The notes: a model not told the origin generated them from the sequence alone. Shown: positions 1 to 6,553, counted from the first letter of the stretch. The stretch is DNA of 6,835 nucleotides from Bacteroidales bacterium (GCA_012798745.1 JAAZMQ010000275.1:1-6835); one strand, 5' to 3'. Numbers and translations: made by a program.

Positions 1-283
1 AAGCGATGTGTGGATAGAAGACGGTGCCATTGCGGGTATTGTCATGCAGTTGCAGGCAGAAGACCTGAACATAGGAAGCTGCTGGGTGCAGGTGCGCAAT
101 AGAAATTATTCGGAAACCGTTACTTCGGGAGAATATATCAATGAATTGCTGAATATTCCTTTTCCTTTGGAGCCCTTATGCATCATAGCTTTCGGAAAAA
201 AAGAAAAGGAACGACCGCCCCATGATGTAGATAATTTATTATGGGAAAAAGTACATATCGAGGTTTTCAAACCGAAAGAATAA
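1..283 (+). CDS. nitroreductase family protein, C-terminal fragment (5' end outside window)
   Basis: The reading frame is open from base 2 to the stop at 281-283 and gives about 93 residues; the N-terminus lies before the window. The stretch DGAIAGIVMQLQAEDLNIGS followed by CW is typical of the C-terminal half of FMN-dependent nitroreductases (a helix ahead of the G-x-C-W segment), and the later PLEPLCIIAFGKKEKERPP resembles the family's closing strand. Family members reduce nitro compounds, quinones or flavins with NAD(P)H in the cytoplasm; the substrate here is unknown. The N-terminal FMN-binding residues cannot be inspected. A GTG at 8 is in frame but is internal, because conserved coding sequence continues upstream. 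The next gene starts 7 nt after the stop, so co-transcription is likely. Confidence 0.8.
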   Translation, partial: SDVWIEDGAIAGIVMQLQAEDLNIGSCWVQVRNRNYSETVTSGEYINELLNIPFPLEPLCIIAFGKKEKERPPHDVDNLLWEKVHIEVFKPKE

Positions 284-290
284 ATTCATT

Positions 291-1064
291 ATGATTTCTA
301 ACATTGTTTTTATCGGTGCAGGAAATGTAGCTACACACATAGCAAAAGCTTTCCTGAAAACAGACTACAAAGTGCTGCAGGTTTATAGCAGAACCATTGC
401 GCATGCGCAAATGCTTGCCAACGAAATTCATGCAGAATTTACAGATAATCCGGCAAAAATCCGTACCGATGCCGACGTATATGGTTGTTCGGTAAAAGAC
501 GATGCTTTGCCTGAAATTCTGCATCGAATGCCTGAAACAAAAGGTATATGGATACATACCGCAGGGAGTGTGCCCATGAATATTTTTGCTCCCTATGTCG
601 CTAATTACGGAGTGATTTATCCGTTGCAGACGTTCAGCAAAAGACGTCCCGTTAATTTTGCCGATATTCCCCTATTCATTGAAGCGAACAACAACGAAAC
701 CCGTGAAATGATAGAATCGTTGGCAACGGCTCTTTCACCGAAAGTATATTATATGGATGGTGAAAAACGTCAATACCTGCATCTTTCGGCAGTATTTGCG
801 TGCAATTTTGTAAACCATATGTACACACTTGCAGCTGATATTCTTGAAAAAGAAGATATTCCCTATGATGTTCTGAAACCGCTCATTGAAGAAACAGCGG
901 CAAAAATAAAGGAAATGCCGCCACAGGATGCTCAAACGGGTCCTGCCGTGCGTTTCGATAAACGTGTGATGGAAAAACATCTCGATCTGCTTGAAGACGA
1001 AGAAAAGAAACACATCTACCGTCTTTTGAGTGAAAGTATACATAAATATGCTGAACAAAAATGA
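291..1064 (+). CDS. Rossmann-like and DUF2520 domain-containing protein
   Basis: The product has 257 residues. An N-terminal Rossmann fold shows the dinucleotide-binding loop IGAGNVA (residues 8-14) after a hydrophobic first strand. The C-terminal part (about 120-250) matches the DUF2520 type, with YPLQTF (110-115), HLSAVFACNFVNH (164-176) and QTGPAVRFD (215-223). The fold is that of the F420/NADP oxidoreductase, pyrroline-5-carboxylate reductase and ketopantoate reductase group, so an NAD(P)-dependent cytoplasmic reductase is plausible, but no reaction can be assigned from sequence. The ATG at 291 is the natural start, 7 nt after the upstream stop, with the glycine loop at the expected distance. 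Its stop overlaps the kdsC start as ATGA (1061-1064), indicating translational coupling. This DUF2520-HAD phosphatase pairing is, to my knowledge, common in Bacteroidales. Confidence 0.88.
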   Translation: MISNIVFIGAGNVATHIAKAFLKTDYKVLQVYSRTIAHAQMLANEIHAEFTDNPAKIRTDADVYGCSVKDDALPEILHRMPETKGIWIHTAGSVPMNIFAPYVANYGVIYPLQTFSKRRPVNFADIPLFIEANNNETREMIESLATALSPKVYYMDGEKRQYLHLSAVFACNFVNHMYTLAADILEKEDIPYDVLKPLIEETAAKIKEMPPQDAQTGPAVRFDKRVMEKHLDLLEDEEKKHIYRLLSESIHKYAEQK

Positions 1065-1576
1065 TAAACTACGATCTTAATAAAATAAAGACATTGATTT
1101 TTGACGTTGATGGGGTGCTTTCGCGACAAACCATCACTCTTTCACCTGATGGTGATCCTCAACGAACTACCAATGTGCGCGATGGGTATGCCATAAATAT
1201 GGCAATAAAAAACGGCCTCGAAATTGCTATTATTACCGGTGGAAACTCTTCCTCCGTCAAAGTTCGGTACGAAGCTCTTGGCGTAAAACATATTTATCTG
1301 AAATCGAAAATAAAAATGGTCGATTTTAGGGATTATCTCGAAAAAACAGGATACCTGCCCGAAGAAATTATTTATATTGGAGACGATATTCCCGATTATG
1401 AAGTCATGCAGCAAGTGGGATTGCCGGTTGCACCTGCAGATGCTGCTCCCGAAATAAAACAGATTGCTAAATATATATCGAAAGAAAAGGGAGGAGAAGG
1501 AGTGGTACGCGATGTTATTGAACAAGTACTGAAAGTTCAGGGTAAATGGCTGAACGGAGAAGCATTCGGATGGTAA
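1061..1576 (+). CDS. kdsC: KdsC-type HAD phosphatase (3-deoxy-D-manno-octulosonate 8-phosphate phosphatase)
   Basis: The product has 171 residues, the usual length for KdsC, which lacks a cap domain and works as a tetramer. HAD motif I is FDVDGVL with nucleophile D15 and acid/base D17; motif II is ITGG (58-61); motif III lysine is probably K81 or K83; motif IV is GDDIPD (107-112). The C-terminal GGEGVVRDV (144-152) is the glycine-rich tail typical of KdsC. The reaction is KDO-8-phosphate + water to KDO + phosphate, a cytoplasmic step toward the inner core of lipopolysaccharide. The start overlaps the DUF2520 stop by 4 nt. In related genomes a Maf-like gene often follows; here a promoter and a different operon follow. 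A related HAD phosphatase specificity cannot be excluded, but the combined motifs favour KdsC. Confidence 0.87.
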   Translation: MINYDLNKIKTLIFDVDGVLSRQTITLSPDGDPQRTTNVRDGYAINMAIKNGLEIAIITGGNSSSVKVRYEALGVKHIYLKSKIKMVDFRDYLEKTGYLPEEIIYIGDDIPDYEVMQQVGLPVAPADAAPEIKQIAKYISKEKGGEGVVRDVIEQVLKVQGKWLNGEAFGW

Positions 1577-1625
1577 CTATACTTGAAAAGTAACACTAAA
1601 AGAAAAATCGCAACAAACAAATAAC

Positions 1626-1633
1626 TATATTTG
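1626..1633 (+). promoter_or_regulatory. candidate Bacteroidota -7 promoter element for the oxidoreductase operon
   Basis: TATATTTG matches the TAnnTTTG -7 consensus of the Bacteroidota primary sigma factor. It lies in the 84-nt gap after kdsC, 27 nt before the ferredoxin-subunit ATG, which would leave a leader of roughly 20 nt. No convincing TTTG-like -33 element is seen upstream, so this is a one-box prediction. Confidence 0.5.
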
Positions 1634-1660
1634 CAGACGAATTAAAAAAATTCAGGATTG

Positions 1661-1891
1661 ATGGCAAAAATAAAAGGTTATGTAGAGGTTGACATTGAGC
1701 GATGCAAGGGTTGCGACCTTTGTGTTGCAGCATGCCCGGAAGATGTATTGGAACTTCAACCTCGTGAAGTGAATAATAAAGGATACCATTATGTTTATTT
1801 GAAAAATCCCGATAATTGTACCGGTTGCGCCAATTGTGGATATATTTGTCCTGACGCTTGTCTGACGGTATATCGCAAAAAATTTGCTTAG
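1661..1891 (+). CDS. korD: 2-oxoacid:ferredoxin oxidoreductase delta subunit (2x[4Fe-4S] ferredoxin type)
   Basis: The product is a 76-residue ferredoxin-like protein with two [4Fe-4S] motifs: C15-x2-C18-x2-C21-x3-C25-P and C53-x2-C56-x2-C59-x3-C63-P, each followed by an acidic residue. An extra cysteine at 67 lies outside the motifs. It is the delta subunit that passes electrons between the catalytic beta-subunit cluster and external ferredoxin. The insertion between the clusters (about residues 30-50) and the short N-terminal strand starting KGYVEVD fit KOR/VOR/POR delta subunits better than free 8Fe ferredoxins. The ATG at 1661 is preferred over an in-frame TTG immediately before it at 1658. 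It is the first gene of the operon, 81 nt ahead of the alpha subunit; that spacer carries a small palindrome. Confidence 0.9.
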   Translation: MAKIKGYVEVDIERCKGCDLCVAACPEDVLELQPREVNNKGYHYVYLKNPDNCTGCANCGYICPDACLTVYRKKFA

Positions 1892-1939
1892 TGAACCACA
1901 CGGGCAATCTTGATACATTTATTGACAATATAAAAATCA

Positions 1940-1954
1940 TATCGTTGAACGATA
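1940..1954. repeat. 15-bp perfect palindrome in the delta-alpha spacer
   Basis: TATCGTT-G-AACGATA is a perfect dyad with a single central base, ending 18 nt before the alpha-subunit ATG. It could be an operator half-site pair; as RNA it could form only a small hairpin. No T-run follows, so it is not a terminator. Function is unknown. Confidence 0.4.
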
Positions 1955-1972
1955 AAAGCTAAGATCAGATTT

Positions 1973-3055
1973 ATGTCAGAAGAGATATCATTAATGAAAG
2001 GAAATGAGGCTATCGCTCATGCTGCAATTCGCTACGGGGTGGATGGCTATTTTGGTTATCCAATCACGCCTCAATCCGAAATTATAGAAACATTGATGGA
2101 AGCCGCTCCCTGGGAAACCACAGGAATGATAGTATTGCAAGCCGAAAGCGAAGTGGCCGCTATAAATATGGTATATGGAGGAGCAGCAAGTGGAAAAGCA
2201 GTAATGACCACATCATCGAGCCCCGGCATCAGCCTTAAACAGGAGGGAATTTCTTACCTTGCCGGTACCGAATTACCGGCGTTAATTGTGAATGTACAGC
2301 GCGGAGGGCCGGGGTTAGGAACCATTCAGCCTTCACAATCCGATTATTTCCAAACCGTAAAAGGCGGCGGGCACGGCGATTATCGATTGATAACGCTGGC
2401 TCCCAATTCGGTACAGGAAATGGCCGATTTTGTGGAGCTGGGCTTCAAACTCGCATTTAAATACCGCAATCCGGCAATGATTCTAACCGACGGAGCCATC
2501 GGTCAGATGATGGAAAAGGTGAAGCTGCCGGAATTTAGACCTCGGCGGACAGAACAGGAAATTCGTGAGCAATGCCCCTGGGCTGCACTCGGAAAAACAC
2601 CCGACAGAAAGCCCAATATCCACACGTCGCTCGAACTGGATCCGGTAATCATGGAAAAAAATAATGAACGATTTCAAGCAAAATACAGAGAAATCGAGAA
2701 AAACGAGGTGCGTTACGAAAAAATTCAATGCGAAGATGCCGAATATTTGTTTGTGGCTTTTGGATCAGCTGCACGTATTTGCTTGAAGACAATAGAAATG
2801 GCTCGTGAAGAAGGAATCAAAGTGGGGCTGCTGCGTCCCATTACCTTATGGCCTTTCCCAAGCGAAATTATTGGGCAATACGCCGACAAAGTAAAAGGAA
2901 TGCTCGTTGTTGAATTGAATGCCGGTCAAATGGTTGAAGATGTTCGCTTGGCTGTAAACGGAAAAGTAAAAGTGGAACATTATGGTCGGCTGGGAGGAAT
3001 TGTTCCCACCCCCGACGCTGTATTAGGAGCATTTAAAGAAAAAGTAATCGAATAA
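1973..3055 (+). CDS. korA (vorB): 2-oxoacid:ferredoxin oxidoreductase alpha subunit (VorB/KorA type)
   Basis: The product has 360 residues, the normal length for an alpha subunit not fused to gamma. The N-terminal pyrimidine-binding domain (about 5-185) carries GNEAIAHAAI (10-19), the family signature YPITP (29-33), the region QAESE (56-60) expected to contain the glutamate that activates thiamine diphosphate, TSSSPG (80-85) and RGGPGLGT (110-117). The C-terminal transketolase-C-like domain (about 255-360) includes GLLRPITLWPFP. With beta, gamma and delta it forms the enzyme that cleaves a 2-oxoacid with CoA to acyl-CoA and CO2 while reducing ferredoxin, or runs in reverse. In Bacteroidota this subunit is usually named VorB (3-methyl-2-oxobutanoate) or KorA (2-oxoglutarate); motifs do not settle the substrate. 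The ATG at 1973 gives a normal N-terminus, and 14 nt separate its stop from the next ORF. Confidence 0.93.
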   Translation: MSEEISLMKGNEAIAHAAIRYGVDGYFGYPITPQSEIIETLMEAAPWETTGMIVLQAESEVAAINMVYGGAASGKAVMTTSSSPGISLKQEGISYLAGTELPALIVNVQRGGPGLGTIQPSQSDYFQTVKGGGHGDYRLITLAPNSVQEMADFVELGFKLAFKYRNPAMILTDGAIGQMMEKVKLPEFRPRRTEQEIREQCPWAALGKTPDRKPNIHTSLELDPVIMEKNNERFQAKYREIEKNEVRYEKIQCEDAEYLFVAFGSAARICLKTIEMAREEGIKVGLLRPITLWPFPSEIIGQYADKVKGMLVVELNAGQMVEDVRLAVNGKVKVEHYGRLGGIVPTPDAVLGAFKEKVIE

Positions 3056-3069
3056 AAACATTCAAAATT

Positions 3070-3231
3070 GTGGACCCCAAAATACGTAAAATAATCTTGA
3101 TTGCGTTCATGATAGCAGTTGTGGCTACCATCATCATTTATTACGCGACAGACAAAAATATGAAATATACGTGGTATGCCGGCGGAACCGCAATGGCTCT
3201 TTATCTTGTCTATCGATTCTCAAAACAATAA
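3070..3231 (+). CDS. small two-helix membrane protein inside the oxidoreductase operon
   Basis: A GTG-initiated ORF of 53 codons fills the gap between the alpha and beta subunit genes, 14 nt after the alpha stop and with its own stop 4 nt before the beta ATG. The predicted peptide starts MDPKIRK (basic), has a strongly hydrophobic helix at about residues 8-25 (IILIAFMIAVVATIIIYY), a polar turn DKNMKYTW, a second, shorter hydrophobic segment at about 36-48 (YAGGTAMALYLVY), and ends RFSKQ. This fits a membrane hairpin with both ends in the cytoplasm. No family is recognised. The tight packing and the coupling-like spacing to beta suggest it is translated with the oxidoreductase, perhaps to tether the complex to the membrane, which is inference. 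The only in-frame ATGs are inside (codons 14, 31 and 42), so GTG is the most likely start. Confidence 0.65.
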   Translation: MDPKIRKIILIAFMIAVVATIIIYYATDKNMKYTWYAGGTAMALYLVYRFSKQ

Positions 3232-3235
3232 AAAT

Positions 3236-3997
3236 ATGAATGAAAACAATATAGTGAACCCCGAAAACATTGTGTACAAGAAACCTAAATTGATGAACGA
3301 TAATTATATGCATTATTGTCTGGGTTGTTCACACGGGGTAGTACACAAAATAATTGCCGAAGTAATTGAGGAGCTTGGGTTGGAAGAAAAAACCATCGGC
3401 ATTGCACCCGTAGGATGTGCCGTATTTGCTTATAATTATATCGACATCGACTGGGTAGAAGCAGCCCACGGAAGGGCTCCGGCAGTAGCTACAGCCATCA
3501 AAAGGCTGAATCCCGACAAAATGGTTTTTACTTATCAAGGCGATGGCGATTTGGCAGCCATTGGAACTGCCGAGACCATTCACGCGTGCAATCGAGGTGA
3601 GAATATTGCGATTGTCTTCATTAATAATGCTATTTATGGCATGACGGGTGGTCAAATGGCTCCCACTACACTTCCAAACATGAAAACCTCTACCACACCG
3701 CGGGGTCGGGATGTGCGCATGACAGGTAATCCGATAAAAATACTCGATATGTTGGTTCAATTAAATGGTGTGTGTTTTGCCACACGACATAGCGTGCACA
3801 CAGCGGCAGCCGTAAAAAAAGCAAAAAAGGCGATTAAACATGCTTTCGAAAATGCAATGGGGGGGAAAGGTACATCGATTGTGGAAATCGTTTCAACCTG
3901 CAATGCCGGTTGGAAAATGACGCCGGTGGAAGCCAATAATTGGATGGTTGAAAATATGTTTCCCATGTATCCCCTAGGCGACTTGAAAAATATTTAA
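3236..3997 (+). CDS. korB: 2-oxoacid:ferredoxin oxidoreductase beta subunit (TPP-binding)
   Basis: The product has 253 residues. The thiamine diphosphate/Mg2+ motif is GDGD (102-105) continuing to NNAIYGMTGGQ (130-140), as in beta subunits of KOR/VOR/POR enzymes. Four cysteines sit where the proximal [4Fe-4S] cluster ligands are expected: C28 and C31 (CLGC), C61 (PVGCAVF) and C222 (STCNAGW). HGRAPAVATAIKR (78-90) is also family-typical. It decarboxylates the 2-oxoacid on TPP and passes electrons to its cluster, then to the delta subunit. The ATG at 3236 is chosen: the frame is open upstream to 3176, but that would overlap the small membrane ORF and add an unrelated 20-residue N-terminus. A run of seven G at 3859-3865 (codons 208-210) is a possible slippage or sequencing-error point; the frame is intact here. 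The gamma gene follows after 16 nt. Confidence 0.93.
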   Translation: MNENNIVNPENIVYKKPKLMNDNYMHYCLGCSHGVVHKIIAEVIEELGLEEKTIGIAPVGCAVFAYNYIDIDWVEAAHGRAPAVATAIKRLNPDKMVFTYQGDGDLAAIGTAETIHACNRGENIAIVFINNAIYGMTGGQMAPTTLPNMKTSTTPRGRDVRMTGNPIKILDMLVQLNGVCFATRHSVHTAAAVKKAKKAIKHAFENAMGGKGTSIVEIVSTCNAGWKMTPVEANNWMVENMFPMYPLGDLKNI

Positions 3998-4013
3998 CAC
4001 ATAATCGGAAAAA

Positions 4014-4580
4014 ATGACACACGAAATAGTAATTTCAGGATTTGGAGGACAAGGCGTATTATCGATGGGTAAAATTCTTGCTTATTCGGGAATAATGGAA
4101 GGCAAGGAAGTATCGTGGTTCCCCTCTTACGGTCCCGAACAACGAGGCGGTACGGCTAATGTTACCGTTATTTTGAGCGATAAACCCATCAGTTCGCCTA
4201 TCGTGGACAAATACGATATAGCCGTGGTATTGAATCAACCTTCACTGGAGAAGTTCGAAGAGAAGGTAAAACCCGGGGGCTCTATTATTTATGACGGATA
4301 CGGCATCCATAACCCTCCCAAACGGAAAGACATCAACGTTTACAAAATTGATGCGATGGATGAGGCGGTAAAAATGAATAACGACAAAGTATTCAACATG
4401 ATTGTGTTGGGGGGATTATTGAAAGTCGCACCTGTGGCACAGCTCGAAAATGTGATGGAAGGACTAAAAAAATCGCTGCCGGAAAGATATCACAATTTGT
4501 TACCTATGAATAAAGAAGCCATTTTGAGAGGTATGGAAATTATTCGGCAGGAAAATAAAGCAGAAATAAACGAAAATTAA
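4014..4580 (+). CDS. korC: 2-oxoacid:ferredoxin oxidoreductase gamma subunit
   Basis: The product has 188 residues, the usual length for a stand-alone gamma subunit. The glycine-rich entry motif SGFGGQGV (8-15) and the second signature SYGPEQRGG (38-46) define the POR/KOR gamma family, which helps form the CoA- and subunit-binding face of the complex. A hydrophobic core strand YDIAVVLNQPS and a later helix-strand segment containing MIVLGGLLKV complete the expected fold. It is the last gene of the operon: 24 nt after its stop comes a GC-rich hairpin with a T-run. The convergent helicase gene ends 18 nt past this stop, so the two transcripts would overlap at their 3' ends. The separate (unfused) gamma and delta genes place this enzyme in the four-subunit class. 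Confidence 0.92.
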   Translation: MTHEIVISGFGGQGVLSMGKILAYSGIMEGKEVSWFPSYGPEQRGGTANVTVILSDKPISSPIVDKYDIAVVLNQPSLEKFEEKVKPGGSIIYDGYGIHNPPKRKDINVYKIDAMDEAVKMNNDKVFNMIVLGGLLKVAPVAQLENVMEGLKKSLPERYHNLLPMNKEAILRGMEIIRQENKAEINEN

Positions 4581-4598
4581 AAGTAAAAACACTTTGGT

Positions 4599-5948
4599 TT
4601 AACGGCCGGTTTGATCTTTTTCAGACCGGCTTTTTGATTTACGATGAGGAGTTCTTTTTTTGGTGGCAGAGACATTATTCTCCTTTATTCTTCTATTCTC
4701 TTTTTTTGAAACGAAAGTTCGTTCTCGATGAGAAACGTTGTTTGATCGTTTTTTTTTCTTCGAACGCGGTAATTTTTTCGACTTCTGCTCTTTTTGTGGA
4801 CGATATTCAGGTGCGGCGCCAACTTCATCCGGAACAGGAATTTTATAAATATCTTTCTGAAGAAACCTCTCGATTCGTAAAAATCGGTGTTGTTCCTGCG
4901 GAGAAACCAGCGTGATGGCCGTGCCCGAATCGCCCGCTCTAGCTGTACGTCCGATGCGATGCACATAGTCTTCTACATCACGAGGCACATCAAAATTAAT
5001 AATCAACGAAATATCGTCAATATCGATGCCACGCGCAACAATATCGGTTGCCACCAAAATATCTATCCGCTCGCTACGAAATTCACGCATTGTTTGATCG
5101 CGTTGCGATTGATCCAGATCGGAATGCATTTCTCCCACCGACAATCCTATTTTTCTCAGCGTTTTTGCAATTTCCTTCACTTTCACTTTTGTTCCGGCAA
5201 ACAGAATGGCCTTATTGGGCTTTTTACTTTCAAAAATATGTTTAAGAAGTTCCACCTTCTGTGGCTCATAACAGATATACGCCGATTGAACAATGGTTTC
5301 GGGAGGTCGCGCAATAGCAATGGATATTTCAACAGGATTGCGAAGAATAGTTTTGGCCAATTGGCGTATTTTCGGAGGCATGGTTGCTGAAAACATCACT
5401 GTTTGACGATTTTTAGGCAACAATTTTTCTATTTTCATGATGTCGTCATAAAAACCCATATCGAGCATACGATCGGCCTCGTCAAGAACAAAGTATTTTA
5501 CCCCGGAAAAGTCGATGTTGTACAAATTAATATGTGAAAGCAATCTGCCGGGAGTAGCAATAACAACGTCGGCACCGCTCAACAAACCTTTTTTCTGAGC
5601 ATCCCATGCATCACCATCACTTCCGCCGTATACTGCAATGGACGAAAAGGGGGTAAAATACGCAAAGCCTTCGAGTTCCTGGTCAATTTGTTGAGCTAAT
5701 TCGCGCGTAGGCGCCATAATAATGGCATTTATTTTACTTTCATGATGCGGTTCCGTCTGGAGATTACTAATCAACGGAAGAAGGTAAGCAGCGGTCTTTC
5801 CTGTTCCCGTTTGCGCACAAACAATGGTATCGCGCTTTTCCAAAATAACGGGGATTGCTTGCTCCTGAACAGGAGTGGTTTCAGTAAAATTCATTGATTC
5901 CAGACCCTTTAACAAAGAGTCACAAAATGGAAAATCTGTAAATCGCAT
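4599..5948 (-). CDS. DEAD-box ATP-dependent RNA helicase (RhlE-like)
   Basis: The product has 449 residues with all core helicase motifs in order: Q-motif region TPVQEQAIP (25-33), motif I AQTGTGKT (45-52), Ia PTRELAQQ (80-87), GG (108-109), Ib TPGR (132-135), II DEAD (156-159), III SAT (187-189), motif IV region ILFAGTK (248-254), V ATDIVARGIDI (300-310) and VI HRIGRTAR (330-337). The length and the lysine/arginine-rich tail from about 385 fit RhlE-like helicases, which unwind short RNA duplexes in ribosome assembly, RNA decay or cold adaptation. The ATG at 5948-5946 starts just ahead of the expected phenylalanine upstream of the Q motif (RFTDFPF). The tail contains a nine-A run on the coding strand (plus 4749-4757, K398-K400) that could slip. 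The gene is convergent with the oxidoreductase operon and has its own promoter candidate. Confidence 0.93.
   Translation of the reverse strand: MRFTDFPFCDSLLKGLESMNFTETTPVQEQAIPVILEKRDTIVCAQTGTGKTAAYLLPLISNLQTEPHHESKINAIIMAPTRELAQQIDQELEGFAYFTPFSSIAVYGGSDGDAWDAQKKGLLSGADVVIATPGRLLSHINLYNIDFSGVKYFVLDEADRMLDMGFYDDIMKIEKLLPKNRQTVMFSATMPPKIRQLAKTILRNPVEISIAIARPPETIVQSAYICYEPQKVELLKHIFESKKPNKAILFAGTKVKVKEIAKTLRKIGLSVGEMHSDLDQSQRDQTMREFRSERIDILVATDIVARGIDIDDISLIINFDVPRDVEDYVHRIGRTARAGDSGTAITLVSPQEQHRFLRIERFLQKDIYKIPVPDEVGAAPEYRPQKEQKSKKLPRSKKKKRSNNVSHRERTFVSKKENRRIKENNVSATKKRTPHRKSKSRSEKDQTGR
4605..4635 (+). terminator. intrinsic terminator of the oxidoreductase operon
   Basis: GCCGGTTTGA (4605-4614) pairs with TCAGACCGGC (4621-4630): 10 bp including one G-U pair, a six-base loop (TCTTTT), then five T (4631-4635). 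This is a classic rho-independent terminator on the + strand. On the - strand the stem has no T-run after it, so it should act mainly one way. It lies within the last codons of the helicase gene. Confidence 0.85.
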
Positions 5949-5963
5949 AAAATTCTATTTATA

Positions 5964-5971
5964 CAAAGGTA
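5964..5971 (-). promoter_or_regulatory. candidate -7 promoter element of the helicase gene
   Basis: On the - strand this reads TACCTTTG, a full match to TAnnTTTG, ending 15 nt before the helicase ATG. That implies a very short leader of about 10 nt. No clear TTTG -33 box is visible. The same eight bases occur upstream of the tRNA gene on the other strand. Confidence 0.55.
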
Positions 5972-6245
5972 CGAATTAATTTTGCGTTTTCACGCATTCA
6001 GCTCATTAATACGGCATTCTTTGTTAATTTCCTCGAAAACACCATCTAATTTTATCCAAAAAAATTATACATAGAAAATCGGCCGTTTTTTAGCTATGAA
6101 TAATCGTATTGAATTAGCAAGTTGAAACTATGCTTTAACCACAAGAAGAGTTCTTCAAAAAGAATTTATATAGTTTTGCCCTTGCCGGTTGACTTTACAG
6201 AAATTGATTCCGACAAGGAAAATTTTTACATTTCAAAAATAATTG

Positions 6246-6253
6246 TACCTTTG
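6246..6253 (+). promoter_or_regulatory. candidate -7 promoter element of tRNA-Ser
   Basis: TACCTTTG matches TAnnTTTG and ends 12 nt before the first base of the tRNA, a suitable distance for a short 5' leader removed by RNase P. A T-rich stretch (AATTTTTACA, from 6221) lies about where a -33 element would be, but is not a clear TTTG. Confidence 0.6.
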
Positions 6254-6265
6254 CAATCGCTTTAA

Positions 6266-6351
<86 letters not shown>

Positions 6352-6512
6352 AATAAACCTTAAATATCAATTAGTTGCAAAAAATACGCATGGTTTTACG
6401 CACATTATAGGGAAAGATAAGGGCATTTTTTCATGGATCCCATTTCTTTTTATCGCTTTAAAAATATAACAATTTCCCACTCTCTTTGTTTCATCGGAAA
6501 AAATAACATAAA

Positions 6513-6532
6513 GTTATACGGTTATAGTTATA
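6513..6532 (+). repeat. three close copies of GTTATA
   Basis: GTTATA occurs at 6513-6518, 6521-6526 and 6527-6532. The core resembles the GGTTAyACC repeats further downstream (inverted TATAAC at 6579-6584, GTTACA at 6623-6628), so these may be weaker members of the same set. Confidence 0.45.
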
Positions 6533-6553
6533 GTTGCGCTCTTTCCTTTTCTG

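Larger units (their letters stand above)
5949..6265. other. AT-rich divergent intergenic region between helicase and tRNA-Ser
   Basis: This 317-nt stretch has no credible ORF. It holds the helicase promoter candidate (5964-5971, -), the tRNA promoter candidate (6246-6253, +), and a third TAnnTTTG match, TAGTTTTG at 6171-6178 (+). The third match is followed at once by an imperfect stem: CCTTGCCGG (6180-6188) with CCGACAAGG (6210-6218), one mismatch, 21-nt loop. The middle part (about 6000-6170) is AT-rich with no recognised signal. Confidence 0.5.

Noticed and set aside
267..1525. - strand ORFs across the nitroreductase, DUF2520 and kdsC genes
   Set aside because: They are antisense shadows of well-supported + strand genes and lack family features.
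1658..1660. TTG as start of the ferredoxin-type subunit
   Set aside because: The ATG directly after it (1661) is the simpler start and gives a normal N-terminus.
3176..3235. Upstream extension of the beta subunit by 20 residues
   Set aside because: It would overlap the small membrane ORF in another frame and adds sequence unlike the family; the ATG at 3236 is a good start 4 nt after that ORF's stop.
4634..5390. Several + strand ORFs antisense to the helicase (4634-4915, 4887-5390, 5048-5245)
   Set aside because: They are read on the opposite strand of a clearly conserved DEAD-box gene and show no domain, so they are frame shadows.
6075..6090. AAAATCGGCCGTTTTT as a possible hairpin terminator
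   Set aside because: The palindrome leaves no adequate loop, so a stable RNA hairpin is unlikely; probably a chance AT/GC palindrome.
6385..6402. Direct TACGCA repeat pair as the start of a CRISPR-like or tandem array
   Set aside because: Only two 6-bp copies 12 nt apart; no array structure follows.
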